Source: Knoxdaviesia capensis
Taxonomy: Eukaryota; Ascomycota; Sordariomycetes; Microascales; Gondwanamycetaceae
Direction of reading: 5' to 3'
DNA: 64,000 bases
Assembly: GCA_001510575.1 (NCBI GenBank)
Contig: LNGK01000012.1
Coordinates: 264,221 to 328,220 of the forward strand
A program made the translations under genes and the position numbers. The notes under the pieces were generated by a model. It made no database searches. It saw only the letters and a list, made by a program, of their open reading frames with translations, and was not told the DNA's origin. Of this stretch, positions 22,359 to 34,424 are shown piece after piece. Position 1 is the stretch's first letter, and each line of letters begins with the position of its first letter.

Positions 22359-25300
22359 GGTGTTCTGTGCGGGAGGAAAAGGGAGGCGACTCCTGCAATA
22401 AGCTCCTGATGATCACAAGAGGAGCTGCGCAAGAGACGCAAGGTGGACCAAAGAAAAAGAAGGAGTGTGCGGAGGGAAACCGGAGCGAGAAATCGAATTG
22501 AGCTTGGGAAACCCAGAGAAGATGGAATGACGCCAGCTATAGTGCCACCATCGGAGCAACAGAAAGATCGTTGATATATACAGCAGAAATATATATATAT
22601 GACGGCTAAGCTATTGGTTTTATTGGGGTGGCGGGTATGTTTTGTGAGTAGTCGACGGAGGAACCGGGGTCCAAGATGGAGGTCGATTGAAATTGATAGC
22701 GAAGCAAGTGAATGCGCACTAAAAACAGCTGTAGGCCAGAATGAGAGAGGCAGCAATGAACAGCGTGAAGTGTGAGAGTGAGTGCCAGACTCCAAATGAA
22801 TGGGTGGAATGCAGATGTTGGAGCACAGCAACCAAGACAGATTGATGGAAGCCGATAATGCGAGACGAAAACGGGAGACAGCAGATTAAACTGGGACAGA
22901 GACCAAACAATGGCAAACCAGATGCAGGAATGGAGTGAAGAGAAATATCCAAAAATGCTCAACTCCTGAAAGATGACCGAGAATCGAACCAGAAGAAGAA
23001 AAACAGATATGCAAAGCAAGCGATATATGAGATGAACGCAGTGGTAGTGAAAAAGAGAGAGAAAGCGAGAGACAAGAAAGCGAGACGGCAGAAACAGAAC
23101 AAAACAGGAATCCGGAAAAACAGTCGAAACGGGCTGGGGCCGAGAAGTGAGAGATTGAAACAAGAGGCGAACAAGAATGGCGGCTCAAAAAGGGGGGTTA
23201 TTATAAGAATTAAGTTGGCAGGGAGAGACAGAAAGAGAAGCAAAAGAAGAAATATATGTCCTCCGGAAGAGAGAGCAAGCCACGGGGGAGAAGAGCTGAA
23301 CTGGATGGCTGGCTGGTTGCAGGAGAAGAGAGAGAAAAGGGAAGAAAAAGAAACGAAAAGGCCAGGAAGCAGAGGGCTATAAGATCTGTCTGCTAATATA
23401 AGACGGAAAGCCACGACAAGAAAGACAGGGCCACGTTCAGCGACTGAAAGCGAGAGACAGGGAGAAAGACAGGCGAGGGGTTCAAAGTGTATTAAGCTGT
23501 GGCGATCGGAAAGGATGAGAGAGTTGAGCGTAACTCTATCAGGGGTCCTCAAGAATGCCAGGGGTAACAGTTATCGTAAGGAGAGGGCAGAGGGAAAAGA
23601 CAGACGCAGAGAGAGTCTGTGTGGAGTCCACGATAACCGGCAGAGATGAGAACAGACTCAGAACACGGGCACAGATAAGTGACAGCGGGGAGGGGAAAGA
23701 AGAGGCCGGGGAAGGAAGAGATATAGGAGAGGGAGGAAGGCGTGAGGAGAAGAGGAAAAAGAAGAAGAAAGCGAAGAAAAGCGACGAAGAGGAACAAGAA
23801 TCAAGAGATGAGGAGGGCGGAAATAGGACGATGGTAAAAACGTAAGGAACGGGGTTTTGTGCAGAGAGTTTTTGTTAGCGGCCAGGACAGACAAAAGAGC
23901 ATGGGGCGACGTCGCTTCTGGTGCTAAAAATCCTGGTGGCGTCAGGTCCTTGCAAGCCATATCTCCTGCTTCTGGAAAGTTTAACGGCTGGTGGAGGCAC
24001 CTGCCTGCACAGAGCCCACTAAAAGACTGCCACTAGAAAATCCCCCTCAAAGGCTAATCGGCCAGCAGCGAACGAGCGAACATACCCTTGGAATCCACGC
24101 GCCTTCGCAGTGCAGGGCCAAGACGCAAGAAAGGAAGGGGGACCCTGGGTGCCCCCATGCCTTGATTCCCGCAGAATCCCCTTCTTTTGTCTCCTTCCCT
24201 CTCGTTCCCACTGAACCTTCTAAATGCAAGAACGAATATTGGATTAACGAAGATATGCATCAAAAGGAGCTTATTCACTTAAACGAGTATATGCATATAT
24301 ACAAACATCTCTTCTCACGCCTGTAGGAGTTAATTCATATCTTCATTTCTTTACGTGATGTACGGACGGACAACTTCATCTCTGTTTGCAATTGTGTTGG
24401 TCCGTCCGTACATCACGTAAAGAAATGAAGATATGAGTTATGTGCAGCCTTAATTCCATGTGTAGCAACCGATACGAGGAAATCCCGTCTGTGTGTTGGA
24501 CGGCGGGCGGTTAGATGGAAGAAGAAAAAGCAACAACAACCTCCTTCACAATGGAATCCAGGAACGCCGCCATAGGCGCTTAGGGTCGAAAACTTTTTCT
24601 TCTCAATCATTCCCAAGCTTCCGCTCAGGCCTTCCGGGAGGCTCGAATAGGGCCTAAGAACCGGTGGCAAGCCGTAACACCAACGCGCCACGTCCCAGCG
24701 AACTTCAACATTCCAACGCAGTCGTCTGTAGGCCTAGAGACTCCACGGGAGAGGTCCAGACCACCCGGAACTTAAGGTATAGGAGGAGAAAATAAATGGC
24801 GCGGGAACCAGGAGGCGGTTTTGGCAAAGGTCTGTGGCCCACGTTGCCCCTTTTTTGACGCCGCATGCATGTAATGGGCTTTTTAGCTTGGTCTCTTCAG
24901 CCATGTCCGCTGCGTATCCGACTGGCTGGGATTCCTCGCCCACCAAAAAGGGTTGAAAAGAAGAAGCAAAAACTACCAGTTACGGAAACAAAAGGCTCAC
25001 GACGGTTCCTTTTTTCTGGGCTTCTCGGGTGGTGGTGTTTCCATGTGGATAAATATATGCAGACTAAGGCGGCCGACGGTGATTCCAGACCACTCATGAT
25101 CAGTCAAAACAACCACCCACTATAGCAACTCAAAACCTCCGGCGAGATGCAGCTCGTGTTACTCTCGCCGGTCTTGCTTCTCCTGCAGCGTGCAGAGCCC
25201 CTCTGTTCGCTCTTCCGCTCCGCTGACGCACAGTAGCGTGCTGAGGAACGCCTTCATCGGGGAGGGATGAGGGGTGGTTGTCAGTCAGCATGCCACCTGA

Positions 25301-28300
25301 AGAGGGTGGTGAGTATCTCGAGGGTTCAAGGCCAGCTGCCCGAATCGAACTGGTTTGGGCGGAAGAGGGAGAGCAGAGGAGTTCAGCCCCCAAAATACAG
25401 CCACCCGAAACGCACGATATGTTCCGGGAGCCCTACGGAGCTATATTTCTCTAGGTTCTCATTCGTCTTGCCAGAATAAGGCATTGAGAGAGAAGTCCGG
25501 CACCGTTGTGGGCTTCCTTTTTTTTCGGAGAGCTGTCTTGTCCATCTGCTTGCTCCGATTCGAACAAACGAGTCTGGTGTTGGAGACTGAGGGAAACGGA
25601 GGAAACCCCACATCCCCCAAATTTATAGTGCGTGCTGGGTCTCCGAGCAACCGGCTGATCTCATTGGCGATTAACGCTGCTTAGCAGAGTGCCTCTTTGT
25701 GGTCAGGGGGGCAGCTTTTTTCTTGGGGTTTGGGCCGGAGTATCTTGACGATCAAATGAGAGCGGCCAGGGACGCTCAGAAGCAGAGGGCACAGTGGGGG
25801 AGAGCAGACTGCTTAACGAAAGTGCAACCCCGAACAGGCACAGGGGAGAACGTAGCTTTGCAGTGGTCCTTTTCAATCAAATCCGTGGCCGAAACCAAAT
25901 GGATCGTGATGCTGCTGGGAAGCCCTGCTGTGGAAGGGGGGGGGAAATAGCAAGGCTGGCGACAACGGAGATGGTGATGAAGTGTCGATTACTACTGACC
26001 ACAGACTCAAGTACAGGACGGAGTATGTAGTCCGTTGATGAAGTCATCGCCAGTAGCAGTGGAGAAAAAGAATACGTTGAAGGGGGGCATCCCCTTTCGG
26101 TTTAACCTCCGGCACAGCACAACTCGCGCCACCAGATTTACAATGCTACTCGACCGACACGACCGATCTACCTGCCATACTCGGCCCCTTTTCCTCCTTC
26201 TTCCCCCTTCAATGGCACGCCAACCCTCGCAAAGCTGGCCCTGGTCCTTAACAGAGAGCTCTATTTAAAGGAATAAGCGGGGGCGCTGACTGCGTTTGTG
26301 CTGTGCCGACACGCAGCTTATGGTAAAAGCAGTTGCATATCTGCCCACAGACAATGGCCCTCTCTTCTTATCCCTACATGTATTACTAGCCTGTTTCTAT
26401 ACCTGTTCGACAGTTCCCTCTCAACCCTGCGTCACGGAGTTCAGGGAGGATAAAAACAGTGGCTGGCTGTCAGGCTCATGATGCTTCCCCTTAAGATCCC
26501 TTTGCATAATGGGAGGGATTTGTTTCTGACTAGAGATTCGGTGTTCGTGAAGACTGACGTTGTCTTTCCTTCTTCCGACACATGCTCTGCATATATTTGT
26601 CTTGGGTCCAGGCACACCACCGAATTCGTGCAGGTACCTTCTTATGGCGAGGTGCATATGAAACCTCAGGAATACGATAACTTTGCCCTACCCTCCCTTC
26701 ATTCCATTCCAGCCTATCCCGAAGCCTCAATATTTAGCGGGTAGAAATGAATATGGTCGGGAGGATGAATAGTGTGGCAGAGACGATGTTACCGACCGTC
26801 TTGTGCCCTCGTGAGCCTGGCCTTACCCGCCTCTTTCCTCAGGGAATCAGCACCAGCCAGTAATTACATACGAACCTCAAAAGAGAATATATGCATGCTC
26901 ATATCGCTTCGAGGCAAGGCTATGCACATTTAATTCAGGACATGATTTGGAGGTGAAGCCCTGTAGGTCAGCCTGGACTGGGTAAGCCATAAGCACAAGG
27001 CACGAGCTAAGTTGAAACAAGTCAAGATTTCTCCGTTTCCAGGGTTAGGGCTTGCATCTCGATGAGATTTGACTGTCGAGGTAGTTGTGTGATGACCATC
27101 TCTTGCCGGAAGAGGAGATATTCCCTTTTGCTGCCAACTCCACTCTCACCCACTCTGCATGGGTAGTCGGGTACATTGATCACCATCCACCCTTTCTGTC
27201 AAGCCCGGTCCTCTCAAACGACAGCACTGGTCACTGATCAGACGGGGAGGATTAAATCACCGCCCATGGTGCATCAAAGCAGCAAGAGAAAGGAGGACCA
27301 CGCACAGAAACCCCAGACAAGATAGAGTGCTATGACGGTTTTATCCCTCCCCCCTCGTATCAATGTTGACGCAATATAAGTGCGTGCATATCCCCGTTAA
27401 AGTGGTGTTGTGCGTAATTGTGTTTGTGCATATGCCATGATCACCGACAAGCAGCTAGCCTAGACATTTTGGAGAATATGAATAACCACACACACTCTGA
27501 CTGTGTGAACTGATCGATGAAGGCTGGCCAAACAAGTTCCCGACAGGGGGTTTAAGAGGTCTGCTGGCGCAATGAATGGCCTAGCAACCAGTAATATCCC
27601 ACGATATTGCTCTCGATGTTACCCGGACCGGGAAACGTCGTGGGGGATCTCTTGATATACGGCGCAAATCGCGTCCAGATTAGCTCTCCCAGAGTTTCAG
27701 AGGCCACTCAATCCAACTGACCATCTCCCCCAAATGGAGAGTAGCTCTCTTTCGTCCTGATTCGGGGTTTCTCGGTCGACACTGCACCATGGTGACAGAC
27801 AAGCAAGTACACAACCCCAGAGGCTCGTTTATGTACTACATGTAAGACACACAGATGTATGCCGTGTACCCGCCAAGTTCAGCAGTACGACCAAAGTGAG
27901 ACTGGTGGCGTTCAATCCACGGCGAAGGCACAAAAGCACATGGTGTGGCTGCACTCTATCTTTTTTTGTCTCCTCTCAGTCGATCGGCGTCCGTGCTCGT
28001 TTAGCGAGACCGCAAGTGGGCGGCGTTGTCTCTGTGGTTGTCCTGTTTGTCCATGACTCTACGGGAATACGAGAACGATTCGTGGTCGACTGGTCGTTGT
28101 ATCGAAAACAAAAACATGACCCATCGGGAACATGCAGATGAGGTGAGGATGTTCCTAGTCAGACCAAACGACGGTGGTGGCTTTGAAACCACCAGTGAAT
28201 GCATCTCCGAGGCGTGCAGAGTAAGCACCGCCGATCGCTTCTCCGGGTTTCCCAAGACGGACACCACGTCAAATTGAGTGTGCACGGTAAACGAAATCAA

Positions 28301-30620
28301 TATTGTTACCATCATTTCCGTTCAGCCTCAGCCTCAGCCGACCCCCGACACAGGGCTTGAGAGGCTGGCGGTGGTGGGATAAGCACGTTCACTCTGCAAC
28401 ACATGACACGGCCCGGCAGGATGTGATAATATGCATCTGTGTTGTACTGTACTGTACAGGGCAGGCATTATTATATTTGTTTGAACTGGCAATCAGTGCA
28501 AAAACACGCAGAAACACCCAAACGCTTGTACTGCACACAAAAATCTGATGTCGGCGCCAAACAAAAATACCAGGGGTGGAATAGGGGCCTATGCAGTCTT
28601 GGCCGATGCTTCTTGCTTGTCTTCCGTCATCGCTTTTTCTCTCTATCAGTTTCGGCGCATGAATAGTGCTTGAGTCATCTCTTGATGCCGACTTTCACTT
28701 GTTAACCGAGTATCGTCACCGTGAAGACGAACCCCAACCGGCGCCAGAACGTCCAGAGTCCGGAGCTCGGCCTCACTTGGGAAGTCTGCTGCGTGTGTGT
28801 CCATCCCCCACCATTATCTTATTCTCGTCCGAAAAATTGACCCGGCTGAGGGTTAGCACTCGAACCAAACAACGCAGATAGGGGGAAATGCTTACCGTGG
28901 GCGGTTAAGTGGCTCTGGGATACAGGGCATCTCGCTCTTATCATCGTTATCGGTTCGAAAGGAGAGCCAGGCACACAGAATTCTTGCCCGCACATCTTTC
29001 TGCCCCTGCAGATACTGCTGAAGCCAAACCCTGTCCTCATCTCAAAAGTGTCGGCCTTGCCAGGATTCGTGCAGAAAGCTAGCCGTCCTCGACCTTGTAC
29101 CTGCAGCACTGCAATTCCTTCTCGACCACACTTTGTGACCATCTCTTATATTCGCTTCCTGAAGACACCGGATTACCCCTGGCTGCAATAACAGCTTCAG
29201 TCAAAAAAAGATGCCGGAACCCTTGATTATGCTTCTTGGCGATGTAAATCTGGAAATTTATTGCCGTCGTTATCTTTCGACCCACTAGGGTTAAATAGGG
29301 TCTACTGTCGTGGCCAACATAACTCCTGGTCTAGGTTCAGGCCTGCTGTGAACTTTGTTCCTCTATGATAGTGGTAGGAAGTGATTTCCTCAGTCGGATC
29401 TCTTCCTCGGTGAAGACTGGATAGGAGGCCCTCTAGCTATGCTCAGAGTCCGAGTCCGGCAGATGCAGTCTGGCTTCTGTTAAGGTCACGGTGCGATTTA
29501 CACATGCCGAGATGTTTCCTCGACGACTATGGTTGAATGGCTGGCTCCTTAGTGCACAGCATTTATGATTTTCATCCGTTCCCACATCTCTACAGGGTTC
29601 CCTATGGCGAATTTGAACACGCACAGCGCTATTTCCACCAGGGGGAACTGTTGAATACGACACAAACGTGCCATTGCTCAACCAGCCAGCGTCTCCACGT
29701 TTAGCTTTCGAGGTTCTGAAACAATCCAAGTGGGATCTGCCAGTGGCAAAAAGCGAATGCGAGTGATGGGATCCCTTGACTTACACTAGGTCACAGCTTA
29801 GGCACAGTCTGTGGATAACTCTTGGGCAAGTGATCGTCCTTGGATTCCTGATAAGATAGTGCTGTGCAATTGACATCATAAAACATTAAAATACCACTCG
29901 ATGATCTCTGGCGGGGTCGTGCAAGAAATATGCCACAGTGGTGAGATGTCGTGATGGACTGAAGACTACCTTCAACGATTTAAACCCGATTCGAGCCTAT
30001 TTCTACCGAGATGCTGAAGGAGGGAATCGTTGACTTCTAGAACACCCGTAGACCCTAAAAGTCGTCGCCGGACCGACCTCAGTAATCACTTGACCAGACC
30101 GCCCTCACCTCGTCCCATTGAACGTTTAATTGACCTTAAATTGATCATCAAACCCTCCTATAGACGTAATGTCACAAGCAATCAAATAGAGAGACACAGA
30201 AGAGACACTCACACCCTAGGATCCAAGAAATCGGAACCCTGTGCTCGCCTCCAAAGAATCGCTGCTCCCCAGTTGCCCTGGCCCCCCAAATTAAACAAGC
30301 TTAGAAGATGTTGCGAAATGAAACGAAGGAGAGAAAGATATCGGCAGTCCGCAGAGCCAAGGATCGCCCGCCCTGTAAAATATTCTCCCCCTTTCGCCTC
30401 CCCCACAGTCAATCCATCCGCGGATAGCACCTAATCTTACTTGATTGGCATGGGAGGGTTTCGCCCGGAGTGCTGATGGTGAGATGAGACCTCCCCCGGT
30501 GCTCGGTAGTCTTGATATATCGTAGGAAAACTTGATTGACGGCGATCATTTAATAAAACATGGTAAAAGGCTGTCCTTTGTAGGCATAATTCTCATAGCA
30601 GGACCCTCGAAAAGGGGGAA
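22359..30620. other. 8.2-kb gene-free region
   Basis: I find no gene I can support on either strand. From 22650 to about 23850 the plus strand is strongly purine-rich; the long minus-strand Ser/Leu/Phe-rich frames there are composition artefacts. A hairpin lies at 24335-24436. From about 26760 to 27850 there is no open frame of 60 codons or more. A dimeric TTAGGG site is at 27041-27050 and a GTACTGTACTGTACAG motif at 28444. One possible exon-like frame (29433-29729, -) has no recognisable domain. Confidence 0.5.
24335..24436. repeat. long perfect inverted repeat (hairpin)
   Basis: The arm at 24335-24371 is perfectly complementary to the arm at 24400-24436, 37 bp each, with a 28-nt loop. Each arm contains the palindromic-looking core TTACGTGATGTACGG. 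Weaker pairing continues into the loop (ACAAC against TTGGT). No flanking target-site duplication is obvious, and it does not end an identified gene. Confidence 0.95.
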
Positions 30621-31817
30621 TCAAGGGAAGCCAGAGCCGGCGCTGTCTATGTCGGATGCCGGAGCCTCCAACCTCCCGCCATCATTCCTATCCATCCAGC
30701 TGCGTAGTCTCTTCCAGACATGCCGCTGCTCATCCGTGGCTGTAACCGCCGCAGCCGATTCTGATGCTTCGAAGGTCTGAGCCCCGAGCTCTAACACAGA
30801 AGACACTAATTCTGCCGCTGACGTTCTGGACGGCCCGGTGTACTGCTTGCCCTCTGTGGCCGTCGTGCATAGGAACCACCACACCGACTCGTTGCGCCAC
30901 TGGAAGCTCTTTGTTAATCGCAATGTCTCGCGCAGTGCGGCCTCGCGCGGGCCAGCAGTATCCTCTTCACCGGGAGCTTGGGGGTACTGCCGTGGGAGCA
31001 CCAGATAAGCTAGGAATGCCCAGCCAGATATATCAGTGTGGTGTCGGAAGCACCAGTCCTGCACATCCGCGACTACACCGGCCATGGTGTCAGCGTCAGC
31101 CATCTCGGTGCCGTACACGCCACTTTCGAACATGCGCCGGGCATGGTCCCAGGCGTAGTAGTTCCGTGGGTGCCGCTCGCCCGAGACCATGACCACGTTC
31201 TTCAGGGTCTCACGGAGCCGTAAAGTTGGCGTTGGCGGTGGGTTGGTCCCGCGACGCTGCAGCACGAGCCAGCGCCGGTGTCCCCACAGGTTCGGCGACT
31301 TGGTATGGCGGTGCAGCCGGCTGGTCAGCAGACTATCCACAAAGAACAGCTCGGCGGCCACCAGCGCCCCTTCCGACACTGTTGTGGAGGCCAGTTCGCG
31401 CAGGAAGAGCCGCTTCCGCGTGTTCGCTGCCGTTATGTGCTCGGCGTCCATGAGCAGCAAGACCGCGGTGGCGGCTCTCACAGTATCGATGGCGGGGGAT
31501 TTTGTTGGCGGCGACGTTGGGTCGGCGGCACGGCATTCTGGAGCAGAGAGGTATGCCGCCAGAATCTGGCGGGCTACCATAAACGCCTGCAGCAGTCGCA
31601 GCTTCGGCACGGCAACGGCGTTTCCGTCCCGTAGCACCGTTTCTGGAGTCAGCGGATGACCGCTGCCAAGGTTCTCTATCTCCAGCAGCTCCCGCGGTTC
31701 TGAAGAACCTGGACTTATCGGCGGCGGCGTGAAAATCGCCGCGATGTCGCGGTAGACATCCTCGGGGTTTCCCTGTTTCAAGGCCTTGATGACATGTGGT
31801 TCGAGTGCTCTGGACAT
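30621..31817 (-). CDS. protein prenyltransferase alpha-subunit repeat protein (PTAR1/ECM9-like)
   Basis: A single exon encodes 398 aa from the ATG at 31817; the frame is open further upstream but has no ATG. Two alpha-type prenyltransferase repeats are visible: SPNLWGHRRWLV at about 174-185 and HPRNYYAWDHARRM at about 216-229, each with the W-x-HRRW or W-x-HARR pattern. A third, weaker repeat follows near WRNESVWWFLC. The repeat helices form the alpha subunit scaffold of farnesyl and geranylgeranyl transferases. The overall divergence and Pro-rich spacers resemble PTAR1-like proteins rather than the canonical RAM2 or BET4 subunits, so a partner beta subunit is not implied. It is divergent from GET1 with 517 bp between start codons. 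Confidence 0.8.
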   Translation of the reverse strand: MSRALEPHVIKALKQGNPEDVYRDIAAIFTPPPISPGSSEPRELLEIENLGSGHPLTPETVLRDGNAVAVPKLRLLQAFMVARQILAAYLSAPECRAADPTSPPTKSPAIDTVRAATAVLLLMDAEHITAANTRKRLFLRELASTTVSEGALVAAELFFVDSLLTSRLHRHTKSPNLWGHRRWLVLQRRGTNPPPTPTLRLRETLKNVVMVSGERHPRNYYAWDHARRMFESGVYGTEMADADTMAGVVADVQDWCFRHHTDISGWAFLAYLVLPRQYPQAPGEEDTAGPREAALRETLRLTKSFQWRNESVWWFLCTTATEGKQYTGPSRTSAAELVSSVLELGAQTFEASESAAAVTATDEQRHVWKRLRSWMDRNDGGRLEAPASDIDSAGSGFP

Positions 31818-32334
31818 ATCTCGTTGGATACCGGGTAGGGAGCTCCTGAGCTTGCAACTAATCCGAAGCTTGGCTTCGTTATTAATTAAACTGTGGCTCG
31901 TCACTAGTCTTGAATCACCTTGAATATGAAGCTTCCAGAGTGATTCAAGGTTGGCTGGTTCCCCGCAGAAGCTGGGGTATGACCGCCAACTAGGGTTAGG
32001 GAACCCTAAACTCTCAAGAGTTCACATATGGATGAACCTGCACTCGTAGTTCTATACCGACGTATCTGCTCAGGTCGATTTTTGATTTGTTAGGGCGTAA
32101 AGTAATTCTCATGAGAAGAGCAGACAATCTCACTCAGCAGGACACTCGTCGAACGAGTTGCACGAGGACATCTTCCGGCATTCACGTGACTATATAGTCA
32201 CGTGAGCCACTACTATAGTTTTTTCACGCCTAATGCCGTTATGTCATGGTATGAAGCTGGCCTTTTCAAGAACTCCCGTTTGTTTCAAGCAACTTCTTCA
32301 CAACCAAACCGGACTGGACATTCCGCCGGCCACG
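31818..32334. promoter_or_regulatory. divergent promoter, PTAR1-like / GET1
   Basis: This 517-bp spacer drives both neighbours. It holds an inverted telobox-like pair, TAGGGTTAGGG followed by AACCCTAAA, at 31991-32010, and the twin CACGTG palindrome at 32182-32205, 130-150 bp before the GET1 ATG. Confidence 0.6.
32182..32205. promoter_or_regulatory. 24-bp perfect palindrome with two CACGTG boxes
   Basis: The sequence is TCACGTGACTAT followed by its exact reverse complement. Each half carries TCACGTGA or TCACGTGAC, the binding text of bHLH factors such as Cbf1, and the centre is TATATA. It lies upstream of GET1. Binding by a particular factor is inference. Confidence 0.75.
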
Positions 32335-33256
32335 ATGTCGTCTTCTTTGCTAATCATAATCTTCGTTGTGGAGCTGGCTATCTATCTGGTCAACGCCGTT
32401 GGTGCGGCCACACTCAACAATCTGGTCAGTTTATTTTCGCACCTGGGAGATGTGGGCACAGAATCGAGGGGGAGGGGCTGAGACATCAGCATTTCTACCC
32501 GTACATCTTCGAAACTACAGGAGAGCACTGCAACCAACTGACATGGCATATATCTATAGCTGTGGTCCTTGTTGAACTTTTTCCCTCTCGAGACGACAAG
32601 GCTGGCGAACGAGCAGCGCAAGTTGCAAGCGGAGTACCTCGAGGCACGACGAGAGCTGCAGGCCACGAGCAGCCAGGACGAGTTCGCGAAATGGGCCAAG
32701 CTCCGACGTACCCACGACAAGTTGCTGGAAAAGCTTGAGAAGAAGAGTATGTGCTATGCTATCATTCTTTCGCGTAGGCAGAGCGCAGGCCCCGCGCTGT
32801 TCCAGCGTTTGTCTGCTGTCATCGGCTCACAGCACACGTGCCCATGGCAAACAAGAACCCCCTCGCTGACGCTCCCATTTGTTTTTCCGATGTACAGAGC
32901 AAGTCCTCGATGCTACGCGATCTAAGTTCGATACCTACATCACCGGCGCCCGCTTCCTCCTCACCCGAGCCCCGCAATACCTCCTCCCGCTCTGGTTTAG
33001 CAAGGAGCCGATGTTCTGGCTGCCGCACGGCCTGTACCCGTACTACGCCGAGTGGTTCCTCTCGATGCCGCGTGCGCCCTTGGGCAGCGTGAGCATTTCC
33101 ACGTGGCAGGTGGCGTGTACACTGATGATCAACCTGATTGCTGATCTCGTTACGGCGGTCATGGCCCGGGTGGCCTCCCCGGTGAAGCAGGCCGTGCCGG
33201 TCCCCGTCGCGCCGGTCGCAGGCGAGAAGGTTTCGGCTGGCAAGGAGAAGTCCTGA
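32335..33256 (+). CDS. GET1: GET complex subunit Get1 (tail-anchored protein insertion)
   Basis: Three exons are seen: 32335-32424, 32560-32746 and 32898-33256, giving 211 aa. The protein starts with a transmembrane helix (SLLIIIFVVELAIYLVNAVG), then AATLNNLLWSLL, which is the family pattern. A cytosolic coiled coil follows (ANEQRKLQAEYLEARRELQ...LLEKLEKK), which in Get1/WRB binds the Get3 ATPase. Two more hydrophobic segments are in exon 3 (around LLPLWFSKEP and WQVACTLMINLIADLV). With Get2, Get1 is the ER receptor that releases tail-anchored proteins from Get3. The length is close to fungal Get1. The exon 1 donor is GTCAGT, a weak but GT-type site, and all joints keep the frame. Confidence 0.92.
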
Positions 33257-34424
33257 GGGACACGCATATAGATTTATAATTCTGCATTTCGGATATGGCG
33301 CAGTCAAAGATATGGATCGTGTTGGCTGTATCTCCCTTTTTTTGTGAAAATCTTGCAATTTTTTCACGGGTGCGGGGGGAGGACAAGTTTTTCTTTTCTT
33401 TATTGGGTCTTGACTTTCTCGGAGTTCTAAATTTCATTTCTGGAGGCGAGCAATGATTACGATCTCCCTACGCGCTTTCACCCTCTCCAGTGCATTTGAG
33501 TCGGAGTGTATCTCGTTGATTTGACGCAAAGTATCTCATTGCCAGAGGCTGAAACTTTGTAACACGACGGAGACAAGCCCTTTTTGAAGGGGCTAATTCC
33601 CACATTGAAGGGGTTCAGTATTGGCAATATTTTGACTCTAGCGGCAATGGGAGAGTAAAGACCGCAAAAGCTTCGAATACGCCGGGTGTAATGGACAGAT
33701 TGATACTGGTTAGTAGGTCTCCCGTCTCCTGGGAACAAAGCGTCTCGATCCTCTGTTGGGCCTGACCACCACGTTCTGTGGTCAGTTGCTTCGAATCAGA
33801 AGCTCGCTCAGACGAGAGTCGCACGATCATCAGAGGAAAACGGCAGAGTAATTCTAGATATTGAAAATTTTGTCGACTGCGTAGATGCTCTCGCGTGGGT
33901 GTCCGGATTCGCGCAGGATATTTTGGGGAGAAGAAAGAACTGAATTTGTGGACAAAAGAAATTTCCACAGCTTTTTTTTTATAAGACGAAAAAATTTTGC
34001 AGCCACATGTGGCTAGTGGCGTCTATTCCAGCCACGGCGCGTATCGATAGGCGCGCTTAGTTCATGGAATCGAAGAATTGGGCCATAAATATCTCAACGG
34101 GAATCGGTTAGATCTGTTCGCAGTGTTTCATTTCCGGCGATAGGTAATCCTTCCAAAAAAGGCTGTAAGAAAAGAACACATCTTCGACTTTCTGGTGCTT
34201 ACTGTCTGAATGCTCCTTTGCTTCCTTTTACCAGTACAGCACTGGTTGGCTGCTAACTGACTATTTAATTGCCATACACCTCCTTCGGGGCGAACTCGGA
34301 TCTTTATTTAATTTCCATCTCTCTTCGTTCCAGACTTTGCCTGCCCGCATCTATATATAGCCGCCATCCCACTCATTTCAGGACACCTGCAGATCATCTT
34401 CTGAATAGAAGAGCCCGTTACATC
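33257..34424. other. intergenic region GET1 / membrane protein
   Basis: No gene is seen. The second half holds the promoter of the next gene, AT-rich near 34300-34370, with a TATATATAG near 34353. Confidence 0.5.

Noticed and set aside
22606..23552. Ser/Leu/Phe-rich minus-strand frames up to 212 codons
   Set aside because: They come from the polypyrimidine tract and have no conserved motif.
25322..25360. TTCGATTC-like text suggestive of a tRNA T-arm
   Set aside because: The flanking stem does not pair and no cloverleaf could be drawn.
29433..29729. 98-codon minus-strand frame after a CAG acceptor
   Set aside because: Possible exon, but with no recognisable domain or partner exon.
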